Assembly (NCBI GenBank): GCA_965235415.1
Contig: CBDDXD010000004.1
Coordinates: forward strand, 17,295-81,294
DNA length: 64,000 nt
Source of the DNA: Fontibacterium subtropicum
GTDB lineage: Bacteria > Pseudomonadota > Alphaproteobacteria > Pelagibacterales > Pelagibacteraceae
Reading direction: 5' to 3'
Under the pieces are notes generated by a model. The model made no database searches. It saw nothing but the letters and a program-made list of their open reading frames with translations, and had not been told where the DNA came from. Positions 16,849 to 25,841 of this stretch are shown one piece after another. Numbering within the stretch: position 1 is the stretch's first letter; each line of letters opens with the position of its first letter. The position numbers were made by a program, and so were the translations under genes.

Positions 16849-17865
16849 TTAAGCTGCTTTTTTTTCTAGATTTAATTTCCATTTGCCAATTGAAGCAAGG
16901 CTATTCATCTCGGATCTTATATCAAATACTGCTTGAACAGTAGTTTTATCATTAATATTTTTTGCCCAAGTTTTTAATGCACTTTGCTGCAGTGCTCTAC
17001 CATATGAGAATGTAAATATAAATTTTGTATCATTAATTTTATTAATTGAGTTTAAGTTTTCAGTTGCTTCCAACTCACTTTGTCCACCCGAAAGAAAAGC
17101 TATACCCGGAACTTCTTTTGGAACATTTTTTTTTAGGCAATCAAGAGTTTTTTCGGCAACTTCTTCAGTTATATTTTTTTTTCCAGATTCAGAACCATTT
17201 AATATCATATTTGGTTTTAATACTATTCCTTTTAAATTTACTTTATTTATAGCCAGTTGGTTAAAACATTCATTTAACACTGCAGCAGTTACTTCATAGC
17301 ATTTTTTAATATCATGATTTCCATCCATTAAAACTTCAGGTTCAACAATTGGAACCATATTTGTATCTTGAACTATCGCAGCGTATCTTGCGAGTGCGTG
17401 TGCATTTGCAACTATTGAGGTTTTTGATGGGTAGATATTAGATATATCATATACAGCTCTCCATTTTGTAAATCGCGCTCCTAATTTATAATATTCAATT
17501 AATCTTTCTTTAAGACCATCCAGTCCTTCAGTAATTTTTTCATTATTTGAGAGAGCAAGTGGTTTAACACCTTTATCAACTTTAATTCCAGGAATAATTC
17601 CTTGGTCGCTCAATAATTTTGAGATAGTTTTGCCATTAGAAGCAGTTTGTTTTATTGTTTCATCAAACAAGATTACACCGCTTATAAAATCTTTAATTTT
17701 ATTTGATGTAAAAAGTGCTTCTCGAAAGCTTAATCTGTTTGCTTCAGTAGAGGGAACTTTTACAGAATCTAATCTTTTAGTCATTGTGCTATTACTTTCA
17801 TCAGCAGCTAAAATTCCTTTACCTTTTTTAACCATTGCAAGAGCAATAGACTCTATACTGTTCAT
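16849..17865 (-). CDS. Fructose-bisphosphate aldolase, class I
   Basis: A 338-residue aldolase that interconverts fructose 1,6-bisphosphate with dihydroxyacetone phosphate and glyceraldehyde 3-phosphate. It belongs to the eukaryote-like class I: the N-terminal KGILAADESNSTMTKR block, the Schiff-base Lys217 in GIVLKPNMIL, and FLSGGQSE near 258-265 are all present. No zinc-site histidine pattern of class II is seen. It is co-directional with pgk and tkt, forming a small central-carbon cluster suited to gluconeogenesis and pentose interconversion. Confidence 0.93.
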   Translation of the reverse strand: MNSIESIALAMVKKGKGILAADESNSTMTKRLDSVKVPSTEANRLSFREALFTSNKIKDFISGVILFDETIKQTASNGKTISKLLSDQGIIPGIKVDKGVKPLALSNNEKITEGLDGLKERLIEYYKLGARFTKWRAVYDISNIYPSKTSIVANAHALARYAAIVQDTNMVPIVEPEVLMDGNHDIKKCYEVTAAVLNECFNQLAINKVNLKGIVLKPNMILNGSESGKKNITEEVAEKTLDCLKKNVPKEVPGIAFLSGGQSELEATENLNSINKINDTKFIFTFSYGRALQQSALKTWAKNINDKTTVQAVFDIRSEMNSLASIGKWKLNLEKKAA

Positions 17866-17892
17866 AGAACTAACCTTTTATTTATTTAAAAA

Positions 17893-19080
17893 TTATTTTT
17901 CAAGGACTTTTAGTCCCGGAAGTATTTTTCCTTCAAGCCATTCTAAAAAGGCACCACCTGCAGTTGAGATGTAACTAAAACCATCTTCAGCTTTTGCTTT
18001 TTTGATTGCTGCAGCGGTATCACCACCGCCTGCTATAGATGTCAATAATTTTTTTTGAGTATTAATTTTAATTAATTTTGCGACTTCATTACTTCCATTT
18101 GCAAAAAAATCTTTTTCAAAAAATCCCAACGGACCATTCCATAACAGAGTTTTTGATAAATTAATAATTTTACCAATATTTTTTATAGTATCAGTACCAA
18201 TATCAAAAATAATATCACCGGATTCTATTTCAGATAAACTTTTATTTTTACCAACAGTATTTTCATTAGTCGAAACAATAACATCGTTAGGAATTATTAA
18301 TTTACAGTTATTTATGTTCGCCGCAGAAATAATTTCTTTAATAGTTTCTTCTTTGTTGGGTTCAAATAAGGATTTTCCAATCTCAAAATTGTTATATTTT
18401 ATAAAATTATTAGCCATAGCTCCCCCAATAATCATAAAATCTACTTTTTTAATTAGGTTAGAAATTAAATCAATTTTTGTAGATATTTTTGAGCCACCGA
18501 TAATACAAGTAACAGGCTTGTTTGATTTATTAAAAATTTTTTCTAAAGAATTTAATTCATTAATAATTGTTTCCCCGGCATAGGATCTTATAAATTTAGT
18601 TATTCCGGTAACAGAGGCGTGAGACCGATGAGAGCACGAAAACGCTTCATTAATGTAAATATCTGCAAGACTTGCCAATTTTTTAGCAAATTCGAGATCA
18701 TTTTTTTCCTCCTCTTTGTAAAATCTGATATTTTCCAGAAGAAATAACTGTTTAACTGATTGTATTATATTATTCTTAGTTTCTTTATTTAAATAGTCGC
18801 TTAAAAAGACTATGTCTTTTTTTAAAATATTTTCTAATTTATTTTTAACTTGGTCTAAAGATAATCCTTCTTTACCATTTTTTTGAGGTCTTCCTAAATG
18901 GGAACATAAGATAATTTTAGTTTTTTTAGACAACAACTTATTAATAATATCTTTCATTTTAACGATTTTGGTATCATCAATTACTTTCCCGTCTTTTATT
19001 GGAATATTAAAGTCTACTCGTAAAAAAATAATTTTATTTTTAATATCTTCGTTGCTAGAAAGCGTATTTAGATTATCCAT
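17893..19080 (-). CDS. pgk: Phosphoglycerate kinase
   Basis: PGK transfers phosphate between 1,3-bisphosphoglycerate and ADP. The 395-residue, two-lobed protein has LRVDFNIPIKDGK near 20-32, SHLGRPQ near 60-66, GGSKISTKI near 195-203 and the nucleotide motif GGGDTAAAIKKA near 352-363. The length matches the bacterial family. It is 12 bases downstream of tkt and 27 upstream of the aldolase gene, and is likely expressed with them. Confidence 0.96.
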   Translation of the reverse strand: MDNLNTLSSNEDIKNKIIFLRVDFNIPIKDGKVIDDTKIVKMKDIINKLLSKKTKIILCSHLGRPQKNGKEGLSLDQVKNKLENILKKDIVFLSDYLNKETKNNIIQSVKQLFLLENIRFYKEEEKNDLEFAKKLASLADIYINEAFSCSHRSHASVTGITKFIRSYAGETIINELNSLEKIFNKSNKPVTCIIGGSKISTKIDLISNLIKKVDFMIIGGAMANNFIKYNNFEIGKSLFEPNKEETIKEIISAANINNCKLIIPNDVIVSTNENTVGKNKSLSEIESGDIIFDIGTDTIKNIGKIINLSKTLLWNGPLGFFEKDFFANGSNEVAKLIKINTQKKLLTSIAGGGDTAAAIKKAKAEDGFSYISTAGGAFLEWLEGKILPGLKVLEK

Positions 19081-19092
19081 TTATAAAATTGA

Positions 19093-21075
19093 TTATTTAT
19101 AATTTTTTTTGATTTCTGAGACAATATTTTCAGAAGTCAGACCAAAATGTTTATATATTTGTTTGTAAGGAGCACTTTTTCCAAATGAATTAATTCCAAA
19201 AGAAATTCCATTAGACGTATATTTTTCCCAACCTGTCGTGACGCCAGCTTCTATTGTTACTTTAAAAGAGTTTTTTCCTAAAATTTTATTTTTATATTCT
19301 TTAGATTGTTTTTCAAATAATTCTAAACAAGGCATAGAAATAACTTTCGATTCTATATTTTGTTCTTGTAATTTTTTTTGAACATCCAAGGCAATCTCTA
19401 CTTCTGATCCCGTTGCAATTATTGTTAGATTGCAATTATCTTTTTTTGAATCACTTAATATGTAGCCACCATATTGAGTTAAATTTTCTTTAGTTTCTTT
19501 TTTTCTTACTATTGGCAAATCTTGTCTTGTGAGAGCGAGAACACTAGGAGAGGAATTTGATTTTAAAGCTAATTCCCAGGCTTCTAAAGTTTCTATAGAG
19601 TCAGCTGGCCTAAATACATTTAAATTTGGAATTGATCTTAAACTAAAAAGTTGTTCTATCGGCTGATGTGTTGGACCGTCTTCTCCAAGCCCAATAGAGT
19701 CATGCGTTAGCACATATATTACTCTTTGTTTCATTAAAGCAGCTAATCTAATTGAAGGCTTGCAATAATCTGAGAATATTAAAAATGTTCCACCATAGGG
19801 AATGGTGCTTTGATCTAGAGCTAAGCCATTCATTACACCACACATACCATGTTCTCTGATTCCATAATGAATGTAACTCCCATTAAAATTATTAGCCTTG
19901 ATTATCTTTTGTGATGATGATTTTGTATTATTAGAACCAGTTAAATCTGCAGAACCTCCTATCAGTTCTGGTATAAATGTTGTGATTGCTTCAAGGCATG
20001 CTTCTGAAGATTTTCTTGTTGCAATAGGTTTTGAGTTTTCAAAAAATTTATCTTTAATTTGGCTAATTTTCTCATTAAAATTTTTAGGCAAGTTACCAGA
20101 CTTAATTCTTAGAAGTTCCTCTTTTTTATTTTTTTCTAACTTATCAAAATTCTTTTTCCAATTTTCTTCATGTTTTTTTCCGGTAATAATTAACTTTCTC
20201 CATTCTTTTAAAATATTTTCAGGTACTTCAAATGGTACAGATGACCATTTTAATTTTTTTCTAACCAAATCAATTTCAGCACTTCCCAAAGGACTTCCGT
20301 GAACGGAAGCCGTATTACTTTTATTTGGGGAGCCATAACCAATTATAGTTTTACAAGATATAACTGTTGGTTTTTTTGCTCTTTGTGCTTTATTAATAGC
20401 TTTTGAAATTTGATTATAATCATGGCCATTAATTTCAATTAAATCCCAATTATAAGAAGCAAATCTTTTTTTATAATTGTCAGAAATGCTAAGATTTGTA
20501 TTACCATCTATAGAAATAGAGTTGTTATCAAAAAATAATATTAAGTTTTTAAGCTTTAAGTGTCCGGCTAAACTCATAGCTTCATGGCTAATGCCTTCCA
20601 TTAAACATCCATCACCCGCGATAACATAGGTTTTGTGGTTGCAAATTTTATCACCAAATTTTTCTCTATTAATTTCTTCAGCTAAAGCAAAACCAACAGC
20701 ATTAGCTATACCTTGTCCTAAAGGACCGGTAGTTGTTTCTATTCCAGAGTCTTTTTCATACTCAGGATGACCAGCGCAAATAGAGTTTAATTGTCGAAAA
20801 TTTTTAATATCTTCAATAGTAATAGTTTTATAACCAGACAAATATAAAACAGAATAAAGCAACATCGATCCATGACCTGCTGATAAAACAAATCTATCTC
20901 TATTAAACCAAGAAGGATTATGTGGATTAAATTTTAAAAATTTATTAAAAAGAATCGTTGTTACATCAGCCATACCCATAGGCATACCAGGATGACCAGA
21001 ATTTGCTTTTTGCACAGCGTCAATTGACAAAAATCTTATTGCATTCGCTAGATCTGAGTATTTATTTTTTGTCAT
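19093..21075 (-). CDS. tkt: Transketolase
   Basis: Transketolase moves two-carbon units between sugar phosphates in the pentose phosphate pathway and depends on ThDP. The 660-residue protein has the substrate motif NSGHPGMPMG near 26-35, the ThDP/Mg motif GDGCLMEGISHEA near 152-164, and the second-domain HDSIGLGEDGPTHQP near 456-470. It is the first gene of the minus-strand tkt-pgk-fba series; its promoter must lie in the 74 bases shared with the divergent coiled-coil gene. Confidence 0.96.
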   Translation of the reverse strand: MTKNKYSDLANAIRFLSIDAVQKANSGHPGMPMGMADVTTILFNKFLKFNPHNPSWFNRDRFVLSAGHGSMLLYSVLYLSGYKTITIEDIKNFRQLNSICAGHPEYEKDSGIETTTGPLGQGIANAVGFALAEEINREKFGDKICNHKTYVIAGDGCLMEGISHEAMSLAGHLKLKNLILFFDNNSISIDGNTNLSISDNYKKRFASYNWDLIEINGHDYNQISKAINKAQRAKKPTVISCKTIIGYGSPNKSNTASVHGSPLGSAEIDLVRKKLKWSSVPFEVPENILKEWRKLIITGKKHEENWKKNFDKLEKNKKEELLRIKSGNLPKNFNEKISQIKDKFFENSKPIATRKSSEACLEAITTFIPELIGGSADLTGSNNTKSSSQKIIKANNFNGSYIHYGIREHGMCGVMNGLALDQSTIPYGGTFLIFSDYCKPSIRLAALMKQRVIYVLTHDSIGLGEDGPTHQPIEQLFSLRSIPNLNVFRPADSIETLEAWELALKSNSSPSVLALTRQDLPIVRKKETKENLTQYGGYILSDSKKDNCNLTIIATGSEVEIALDVQKKLQEQNIESKVISMPCLELFEKQSKEYKNKILGKNSFKVTIEAGVTTGWEKYTSNGISFGINSFGKSAPYKQIYKHFGLTSENIVSEIKKNYK

Positions 21076-21149
21076 GAAACATTGATAGACTTGGATTGCA
21101 GGAATTATTATTATGTTTAAGATGCAAATTAAACATTTTTTTTAGTTTA

Positions 21150-21674
21150 ATGAATTTAAAAAATAAAGAAACACAGCTATTCGAAACTTTAAATAAACTA
21201 GATTCAATCGCAGATTTAATTAAAAACTCTAAGGAAGAAAGCAGTTATCTAAAAAAATTAAGTTCTCAGCTAGAAAAAGAAAAAGAAGAGCTGAATCAAA
21301 AATCAAAAAATTTAGAACAAGAAAAAGATAGTATCATCAATGAATTAAAAATTTTTGAACAAAAGCTTAACAATCAGGACTCAGGAAATCAAGAACTTTT
21401 AAATAAAATCGATTTAATAGAAAAAGAAAACCAAACAATAAAAGATGAATTAGCTAAAATGGAAACTGAATTAGAAGAGTCCAGATATAAGATTACAGAA
21501 ACTGAAAATATTAATAAAAATTTAAAAGAGGAAATAAATTCTGTTCAAAATGAATTGCAATCTACCAAAGAACAATTGGAAGAAATATTGAAAAATAAAA
21601 AAATGTTTGTGAAGAAAATTGATGAATTAAGCCAAGAGACAGATGCTATGCTAGGAGAATTTGATAAATGGTAA
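21150..21674 (+). CDS. DUF4164-like coiled-coil protein upstream of zapA
   Basis: A 174-residue protein that is almost entirely a charged heptad coiled coil rich in Glu, Lys, Leu and Asn, ending in ETDAMLGEFDKW. An earlier in-frame ATG at 21096 would add an unrelated, hydrophobic stretch; the start at 21150 (MNLKNKETQLF) is preferred. In Alphaproteobacteria a DUF4164-type coiled-coil protein commonly lies between transketolase and zapA, as here. It overlaps zapA by seven bases. A role beside ZapA in division is plausible but not shown. Confidence 0.7.
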   Translation: MNLKNKETQLFETLNKLDSIADLIKNSKEESSYLKKLSSQLEKEKEELNQKSKNLEQEKDSIINELKIFEQKLNNQDSGNQELLNKIDLIEKENQTIKDELAKMETELEESRYKITETENINKNLKEEINSVQNELQSTKEQLEEILKNKKMFVKKIDELSQETDAMLGEFDKW

Positions 21675-22096
21675 ACGTTACTGTTAAATTTAACAATCGA
21701 GATTATATTCTCTCATGCGAAGATGGGCAGGAGCACGAATTAGAAAAATTATCCTTACATTTAAATACAAAATTTGAACAACTTAAAAATGATCTTGGAA
21801 ATATTGGTGAAAGCAAACTTTTATTAATTAGTTCAATCCAAGTTATTGATGAGATGTTTACTATTAAAGAATCAATAGAAAAGCTTAAAAACCAAAACAA
21901 AAATTTACTTGAAAAATTTAAAGAAATTAAAAGTTTATCAATTTTATATAAAGAAGACAAAGAAAGAGAAATTCAGAATCTTCAATCAGAATTACAAGAA
22001 CTCAAGAGTAAAATTTCAGATAATGAAAAAAATTATTCAGAGTCTTTAGAAAAAGTTTCAAATTCAATAAATAATTTTCTAGAAAAAATTAATTAA
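21668..22096 (+). CDS. zapA: Cell division protein ZapA
   Basis: ZapA binds FtsZ filaments and bundles the Z ring at midcell. The 142-residue protein has the N-terminal globular part VNVTVKFNNRDYILSCEDG (residues 2-20) with the following EHELEKLSLHLN, then a long coiled coil to the C-terminus. It is a little longer than E. coli ZapA, as usual in Alphaproteobacteria. It overlaps the upstream coiled-coil gene and is followed after five bases by ygfA, leaving no room for the 6S RNA gene that often sits between these two. Confidence 0.85.
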   Translation: MVNVTVKFNNRDYILSCEDGQEHELEKLSLHLNTKFEQLKNDLGNIGESKLLLISSIQVIDEMFTIKESIEKLKNQNKNLLEKFKEIKSLSILYKEDKEREIQNLQSELQELKSKISDNEKNYSESLEKVSNSINNFLEKIN

Positions 22097-22101
22097 TTTT
22101 A

Positions 22102-22653
22102 ATGAAAGAACGGTTAAGGAAGTATTTTTTTTCCTTAAGAAAAAATAAATATTTTAATTTAAATAATAAAGATTTTGAACCCTTAATTTCGGAAATTTTA
22201 AGATATAAAAAAATTACTGTAGGCTCTTATTATTCTATAAACTTTGAATTAGATTTAAAAATTTTAAATACTTTATTATTTAAAAAAGGAATATCTTTAT
22301 CGCTACCATTTATTCATGAACATAATCAATTAATGGAATTTAAAAAATGGGATTTGAATGATGCATTGCATTTAAATAAATATGGAATACCTCAAACTTC
22401 TATAGAATCTAAAACTTTATTTCCTGACATTTTTCTAGTTCCGCTGTTAGCTTTTGATAAATATGGTAATAGGCTCGGTTACGGATCTGGATATTATGAT
22501 AAATATTTTAACATGTTAAATAAATCAAAAAAAAGATTTAAAACGATTGGCATCGGTTTTTCATTTCAAAAAGAAGATAAATTAAAAGTACTAAGAACAG
22601 ATTTTTGTTTGGATGCTGTTTTTACAGAAAAAGGTTTTTTAAATATTAAATGA
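22102..22653 (+). CDS. ygfA: 5-formyltetrahydrofolate cyclo-ligase
   Basis: This enzyme converts 5-formyl-THF to 5,10-methenyl-THF with ATP, returning a dead-end folate to the one-carbon pool. The 183-residue protein has the N-terminal basic KERLRKYFFSLRK, and the catalytic C-terminal block LLAFDKYGNRLGYGSGYYDK near 114-133. Function fits a genome with marked one-carbon metabolism (see fhs and formate dehydrogenase in this window). Its stop overlaps the next start by four bases. Confidence 0.9.
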   Translation: MKERLRKYFFSLRKNKYFNLNNKDFEPLISEILRYKKITVGSYYSINFELDLKILNTLLFKKGISLSLPFIHEHNQLMEFKKWDLNDALHLNKYGIPQTSIESKTLFPDIFLVPLLAFDKYGNRLGYGSGYYDKYFNMLNKSKKRFKTIGIGFSFQKEDKLKVLRTDFCLDAVFTEKGFLNIK

Positions 22654-23459
22654 ATTTTTTATTTTTAGGTGACATTGTTGGTAGATCTGGAAGAGATATA
22701 ATTTTATCTGAATTACCTAAATTAAAAGTTAATGAAGAAATCGATTTTGTTATTACGAATGGAGAAAATGCAGCAGGTGGTTACGGTATTACAAAAAAAA
22801 TATGCGACGAATTATTTTCAGTTGGGGTTGATGTAATTACTTCTGGAAATCATATTTGGGATCAAAAAGAAACAGCAGATTTTATATCTACAGAAAAAAG
22901 ATTATTAAGACCATTGAATTTTATGGAGGGCACTCCAGGGTCTGGCTGTGAAATTTATTCTTTAAAAAATAATAAAAAAGTCGCTGTAATTAATATTATG
23001 GGAAACGTTTATATGAAAAAAGCAGACGATGTTTTCAATTGTATTTCTCTAAAATTACAATCTTTAAAATTAGTCAAAGATGTCGATTTTATTATCGTTG
23101 ATATACATGCTGAGATAACTAGTGAAAAAATAGCTATGGGCCATTATCTTGATGGACGAGTAACATTAGTTGTTGGAACTCATAGTCATGTTCCTACTTA
23201 TGATTTTAGAATTTTGAATCATGGAACAGCATATCAAACAGATGCTGGCATGTGTGGAGATTACGATTCAGTTATTGGAATGAATAAAGAAGCGGCATTA
23301 AAAAAATTTTTGAAACAGCCAAATTTAGAGCGTTTATCTCCAGCATTAGGAAAAGGAACTTTGTCAGGAATTAAAGTTATTGCTGATGAAAAAACGGGTC
23401 TTGCAAAAGATATAAAACCTATCACAATTGGCGCTCATTTTAATCAAAGATCAATTTAA
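22650..23459 (+). CDS. ymdB: YmdB-family metallophosphoesterase
   Basis: A 269-residue calcineurin-like phosphoesterase of the TIGR00282/YmdB family, related proteins of which hydrolyse 2',3'-cyclic nucleotides. The metal-binding motifs are FLGDIVGRSGRD (4-15), NGENAAGGYG (36-45), GNHIWDQ (68-74), DIHAE and VGTHSHVPT (near 180). The ATGA overlap with ygfA and the pairing with that gene is the common alphaproteobacterial order. Physiological substrate is not known in this group. Confidence 0.85.
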   Translation: MNFLFLGDIVGRSGRDIILSELPKLKVNEEIDFVITNGENAAGGYGITKKICDELFSVGVDVITSGNHIWDQKETADFISTEKRLLRPLNFMEGTPGSGCEIYSLKNNKKVAVINIMGNVYMKKADDVFNCISLKLQSLKLVKDVDFIIVDIHAEITSEKIAMGHYLDGRVTLVVGTHSHVPTYDFRILNHGTAYQTDAGMCGDYDSVIGMNKEAALKKFLKQPNLERLSPALGKGTLSGIKVIADEKTGLAKDIKPITIGAHFNQRSI

Positions 23460-23463
23460 TTAC

Positions 23464-24207
23464 ATGGCAGGTCATTCGCATTTTAAAAATATGATGCATA
23501 GAAAAGGACGTGCAGATAAGATACGTTCTAAGCTGTTTACTAAGCTATCAAGAGAAATAACCGTTTCAGCTAAACTTGGAACACCAGATCCAGAAATGAA
23601 TCCAAGACTGCGAGCTGCTGTCCAAGCAGCAAGAGCAGCGAATATGCCAAAAGACAATATTGAAAGAGCTATTAAAAAATCACAAGGGAATATCGATAAT
23701 AGTTATGAATTTTCAAGATATGAGGGATTTGGACCAGGTAGAACTGGAGTTATCATAGAAGTATTAACTGATAATAAAAATCGCTCAGTATCAAATATTC
23801 GAACAATATTTCAAAAATTTGGTGGAACCTTAGGTGAAACAGGATCCGTTAGTTATCAATTTGAACAGATAGGGCAAATCAAGATAAAGAAAGAGTTAAT
23901 GAGCGCAAATGATGCTTTAGAACTTGCTATAAATGCAGGCGCAGAAGATTGTGTTACCACTGATCTTTATCATGAAATTAATTGTAAAAAAGAAGAATTT
24001 AACTCTGTTAGAGAAGAAATAGAAAAAAAAATTAAAGATTTAAGTTTTGCAGGTCTTATTTGGAATCCTCTTAGTAAAGTTAATTTAGATAAAGAGACAT
24101 TTACTAAAGTAATAAATTTTTTAGAACAAATTGAAGATGATGACGATGTTCAAAATGTTTTTACTAATTTTGAAGTTGATGAAAAATTAATAGAGGGAGC
24201 GAATTAA
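23464..24207 (+). CDS. yebC: YebC/PmpR-family regulator
   Basis: A 247-residue protein of the YebC/TACO1 family, long annotated as transcriptional regulators and also linked to translation of proline-rich stretches. The start at 23464 gives the invariant N-terminus MAGHSHFKNMMHRKGRAD; an upstream in-frame ATG at 23428 would only add residues overlapping the previous gene. Other conserved parts are NMPKDNIERAIKK near 61-73 and YEGFGPGRTGVIIE near 82-95. It is the classic upstream neighbour of ruvC, as here. With the odd EF-P in the same genome, the YebC link to polyproline is of interest. Confidence 0.93.
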   Translation: MAGHSHFKNMMHRKGRADKIRSKLFTKLSREITVSAKLGTPDPEMNPRLRAAVQAARAANMPKDNIERAIKKSQGNIDNSYEFSRYEGFGPGRTGVIIEVLTDNKNRSVSNIRTIFQKFGGTLGETGSVSYQFEQIGQIKIKKELMSANDALELAINAGAEDCVTTDLYHEINCKKEEFNSVREEIEKKIKDLSFAGLIWNPLSKVNLDKETFTKVINFLEQIEDDDDVQNVFTNFEVDEKLIEGAN

Positions 24208-24211
24208 AAAG

Positions 24212-24709
24212 TTGTTAGTATTTTCTATTGATCCAGGAGTAAGCGGAGCAATCTGCGTTTTTAAAAATAAAGATATTTTAGAGATATATGATGTTCCAAC
24301 AATGGTTGATGGAAAAAAAAATAAAAGACAAATTAATTCAGCACAAGTTACTCATATATTTAAAAGTTTTTTACATGAAAGCGATAAAGTTTCAGTAATC
24401 GTAGAACAAGTAAATGCTATGCCTGGTCAAGGAGTAACCAGCATGTTCAATTTTGGGCAGTCATTTGGAATTATTAAGGGAATATGCGCAGCTTTAAGTT
24501 TTCCAATATACTTTGTGAGACCAGCAAAATGGAAAAAACATTTTAATCTTATTGGCTCGGTTAAAGACGCTAGTAGAACAAAAGTAATAGAAATTTATCC
24601 AACTATATCTCCAAAATTAGCAAGAAAGAAAGACTCCAATAAAGCAGACGCTATTTTAATTGGTAAATATTTTATAGATAATTATAAAAACGATAGTTTT
24701 CATGGCTAG
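24212..24709 (+). CDS. RuvC-like Holliday junction resolvase, phage type
   Basis: A 165-residue RNase H-fold nuclease. The start is TTG at 24212, with a GAGGG ribosome-binding site upstream. Acidic active-site residues are Asp7 (SIDPG), Glu65 (IVEQV) and Asp141/Asp146 in the C-terminal helix. The blocks SIDPGVSGAI, MPGQGVTSMFNFGQSFG and FVRPAKWKK are those of the phage/plasmid RuvC-like branch, not of cellular RuvC. It nevertheless occupies the cellular ruvC position between yebC and ybgC. The ruvA and ruvB genes that normally follow are missing here. It overlaps ybgC by eight bases. Confidence 0.8.
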   Translation: MLVFSIDPGVSGAICVFKNKDILEIYDVPTMVDGKKNKRQINSAQVTHIFKSFLHESDKVSVIVEQVNAMPGQGVTSMFNFGQSFGIIKGICAALSFPIYFVRPAKWKKHFNLIGSVKDASRTKVIEIYPTISPKLARKKDSNKADAILIGKYFIDNYKNDSFHG

Positions 24710-25115
24710 TGTATTAAAGAAATTTACTTATAAAACTAAAGTTTACTATGAAGACACTGATGCTGGAGGAATAGTTTATTATGCAAATTATTTAAAGTAT
24801 TTTGAGAGAGCAAGAACAGAATTAATTTACTCACTTGGCTACAATCATAAAGAGTTGAATGAGAAATTTAATATTAATATTGTTGTTCATAAATTTAACA
24901 TTACTTATAAAAAATCTTTTAAGTTTGAAGATAATGTAACCATTGAGAGCTTTGTTAATAAAGTATCAAATTTGAGAATTGAAATGATACAAAACGCTTT
25001 AAGAGATAAAGAGGTTATTGCTGAAGCTGTGGTAGAACTAGTTATTATAGATGTCACTGGAAAACCTAAAATAATACCTGAGGATTTAAAGGTGAAATTA
25101 AGCTCTTGCATATAA
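24702..25115 (+). CDS. ybgC: YbgC-family acyl-CoA thioesterase
   Basis: A 137-residue hot-dog-fold thioesterase that heads the tol-pal operon in most Proteobacteria. The active-site motif YYEDTDAGGIVYYANY (about 15-30) is complete, including the catalytic Asp. In E. coli YbgC hydrolyses acyl-CoA or acyl-ACP and associates with phospholipid enzymes; its link to Tol-Pal is unclear. The start overlaps the resolvase gene by eight bases. A 78-base gap separates it from tolQ. Confidence 0.92.
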   Translation: MASVLKKFTYKTKVYYEDTDAGGIVYYANYLKYFERARTELIYSLGYNHKELNEKFNINIVVHKFNITYKKSFKFEDNVTIESFVNKVSNLRIEMIQNALRDKEVIAEAVVELVIIDVTGKPKIIPEDLKVKLSSCI

Positions 25116-25116
25116 T

Positions 25117-25132
25117 AAAGATCTAGATCTTT
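25117..25132. repeat. 16-bp perfect palindrome upstream of tolQ
   Basis: AAAGATCTAGATCTTT is self-complementary and lies immediately after the ybgC stop, 61 bases before the tolQ start. It might be an operator or a short RNA hairpin. There is no T-run after it. In an AT-rich genome such a palindrome can arise by chance. Confidence 0.35.
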
Positions 25133-25193
25133 CTAGCGAAGACAAATAAATGACAAGTTTTTAAAATAAAAACATTTAAACTAAACAAAAATT

Positions 25194-25841
25194 ATGAATT
25201 TTGCTGCAAGTAACTTTTCTTTCTTTTCATTATTTTTCAAAGCAGATTTTGTTGTTAAATTTGTAATCATAATTCTAATTGCAGCATCAATTTATTCTTG
25301 GGCAATTATAATTGAAAAATATAAATTATTTAAAAAAATAAATATTTCATCTTCAATATTTGAAGAACAGTTTTGGTCTTCAAAATCAGCAGACAGTCTT
25401 TATAAAAAATTAGAAGGTTATAATGACGATCCTATGGCAAATGTTTTTAAGGCAGGCATGGATTTTATGATAAAAAATAAATCTAGATCTGCATCTGTGC
25501 AAGAAAGAGTCTTGCAGGCATTAAGTAGTTCAATAGATAAAGAGATGGACGTTGTAGAAAAGAAATTAACTTTTTTAGCAACAGTTGGATCAACAGCACC
25601 TTTTATTGGTTTGTTCGGAACTGTTTGGGGAATTATGAATTCATTTCAGTCTATTGCAATTTCAAAAAATACTAGTCTTGCAATTGTAGCTCCTGGTATA
25701 GCAGAAGCATTATTTGCAACAGCATTAGGATTGTTAGCAGCAATACCAGCTGTTGTTGCTTATAATAAATTTACTAGTGACTCTAGAAAATATTCAACAC
25801 GTTTAGAAAATTTTAGCCAATCATTTATTTCTATTACATAA
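25194..25841 (+). CDS. tolQ: Tol-Pal system proton-channel subunit TolQ
   Basis: TolQ and TolR form the proton-driven motor that energises TolA across the periplasm during outer-membrane constriction. The 215-residue protein has a first transmembrane span at about 23-40, a large cytoplasmic loop, and the two C-terminal spans around TVGSTAPFIGLFGTVWGIMNSF (about 127-148, cited as the family signature) and PGIAEALFATALGLLAAIPA. It directly abuts tolR with no spacer. Confidence 0.95.
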   Translation: MNFAASNFSFFSLFFKADFVVKFVIIILIAASIYSWAIIIEKYKLFKKINISSSIFEEQFWSSKSADSLYKKLEGYNDDPMANVFKAGMDFMIKNKSRSASVQERVLQALSSSIDKEMDVVEKKLTFLATVGSTAPFIGLFGTVWGIMNSFQSIAISKNTSLAIVAPGIAEALFATALGLLAAIPAVVAYNKFTSDSRKYSTRLENFSQSFISIT

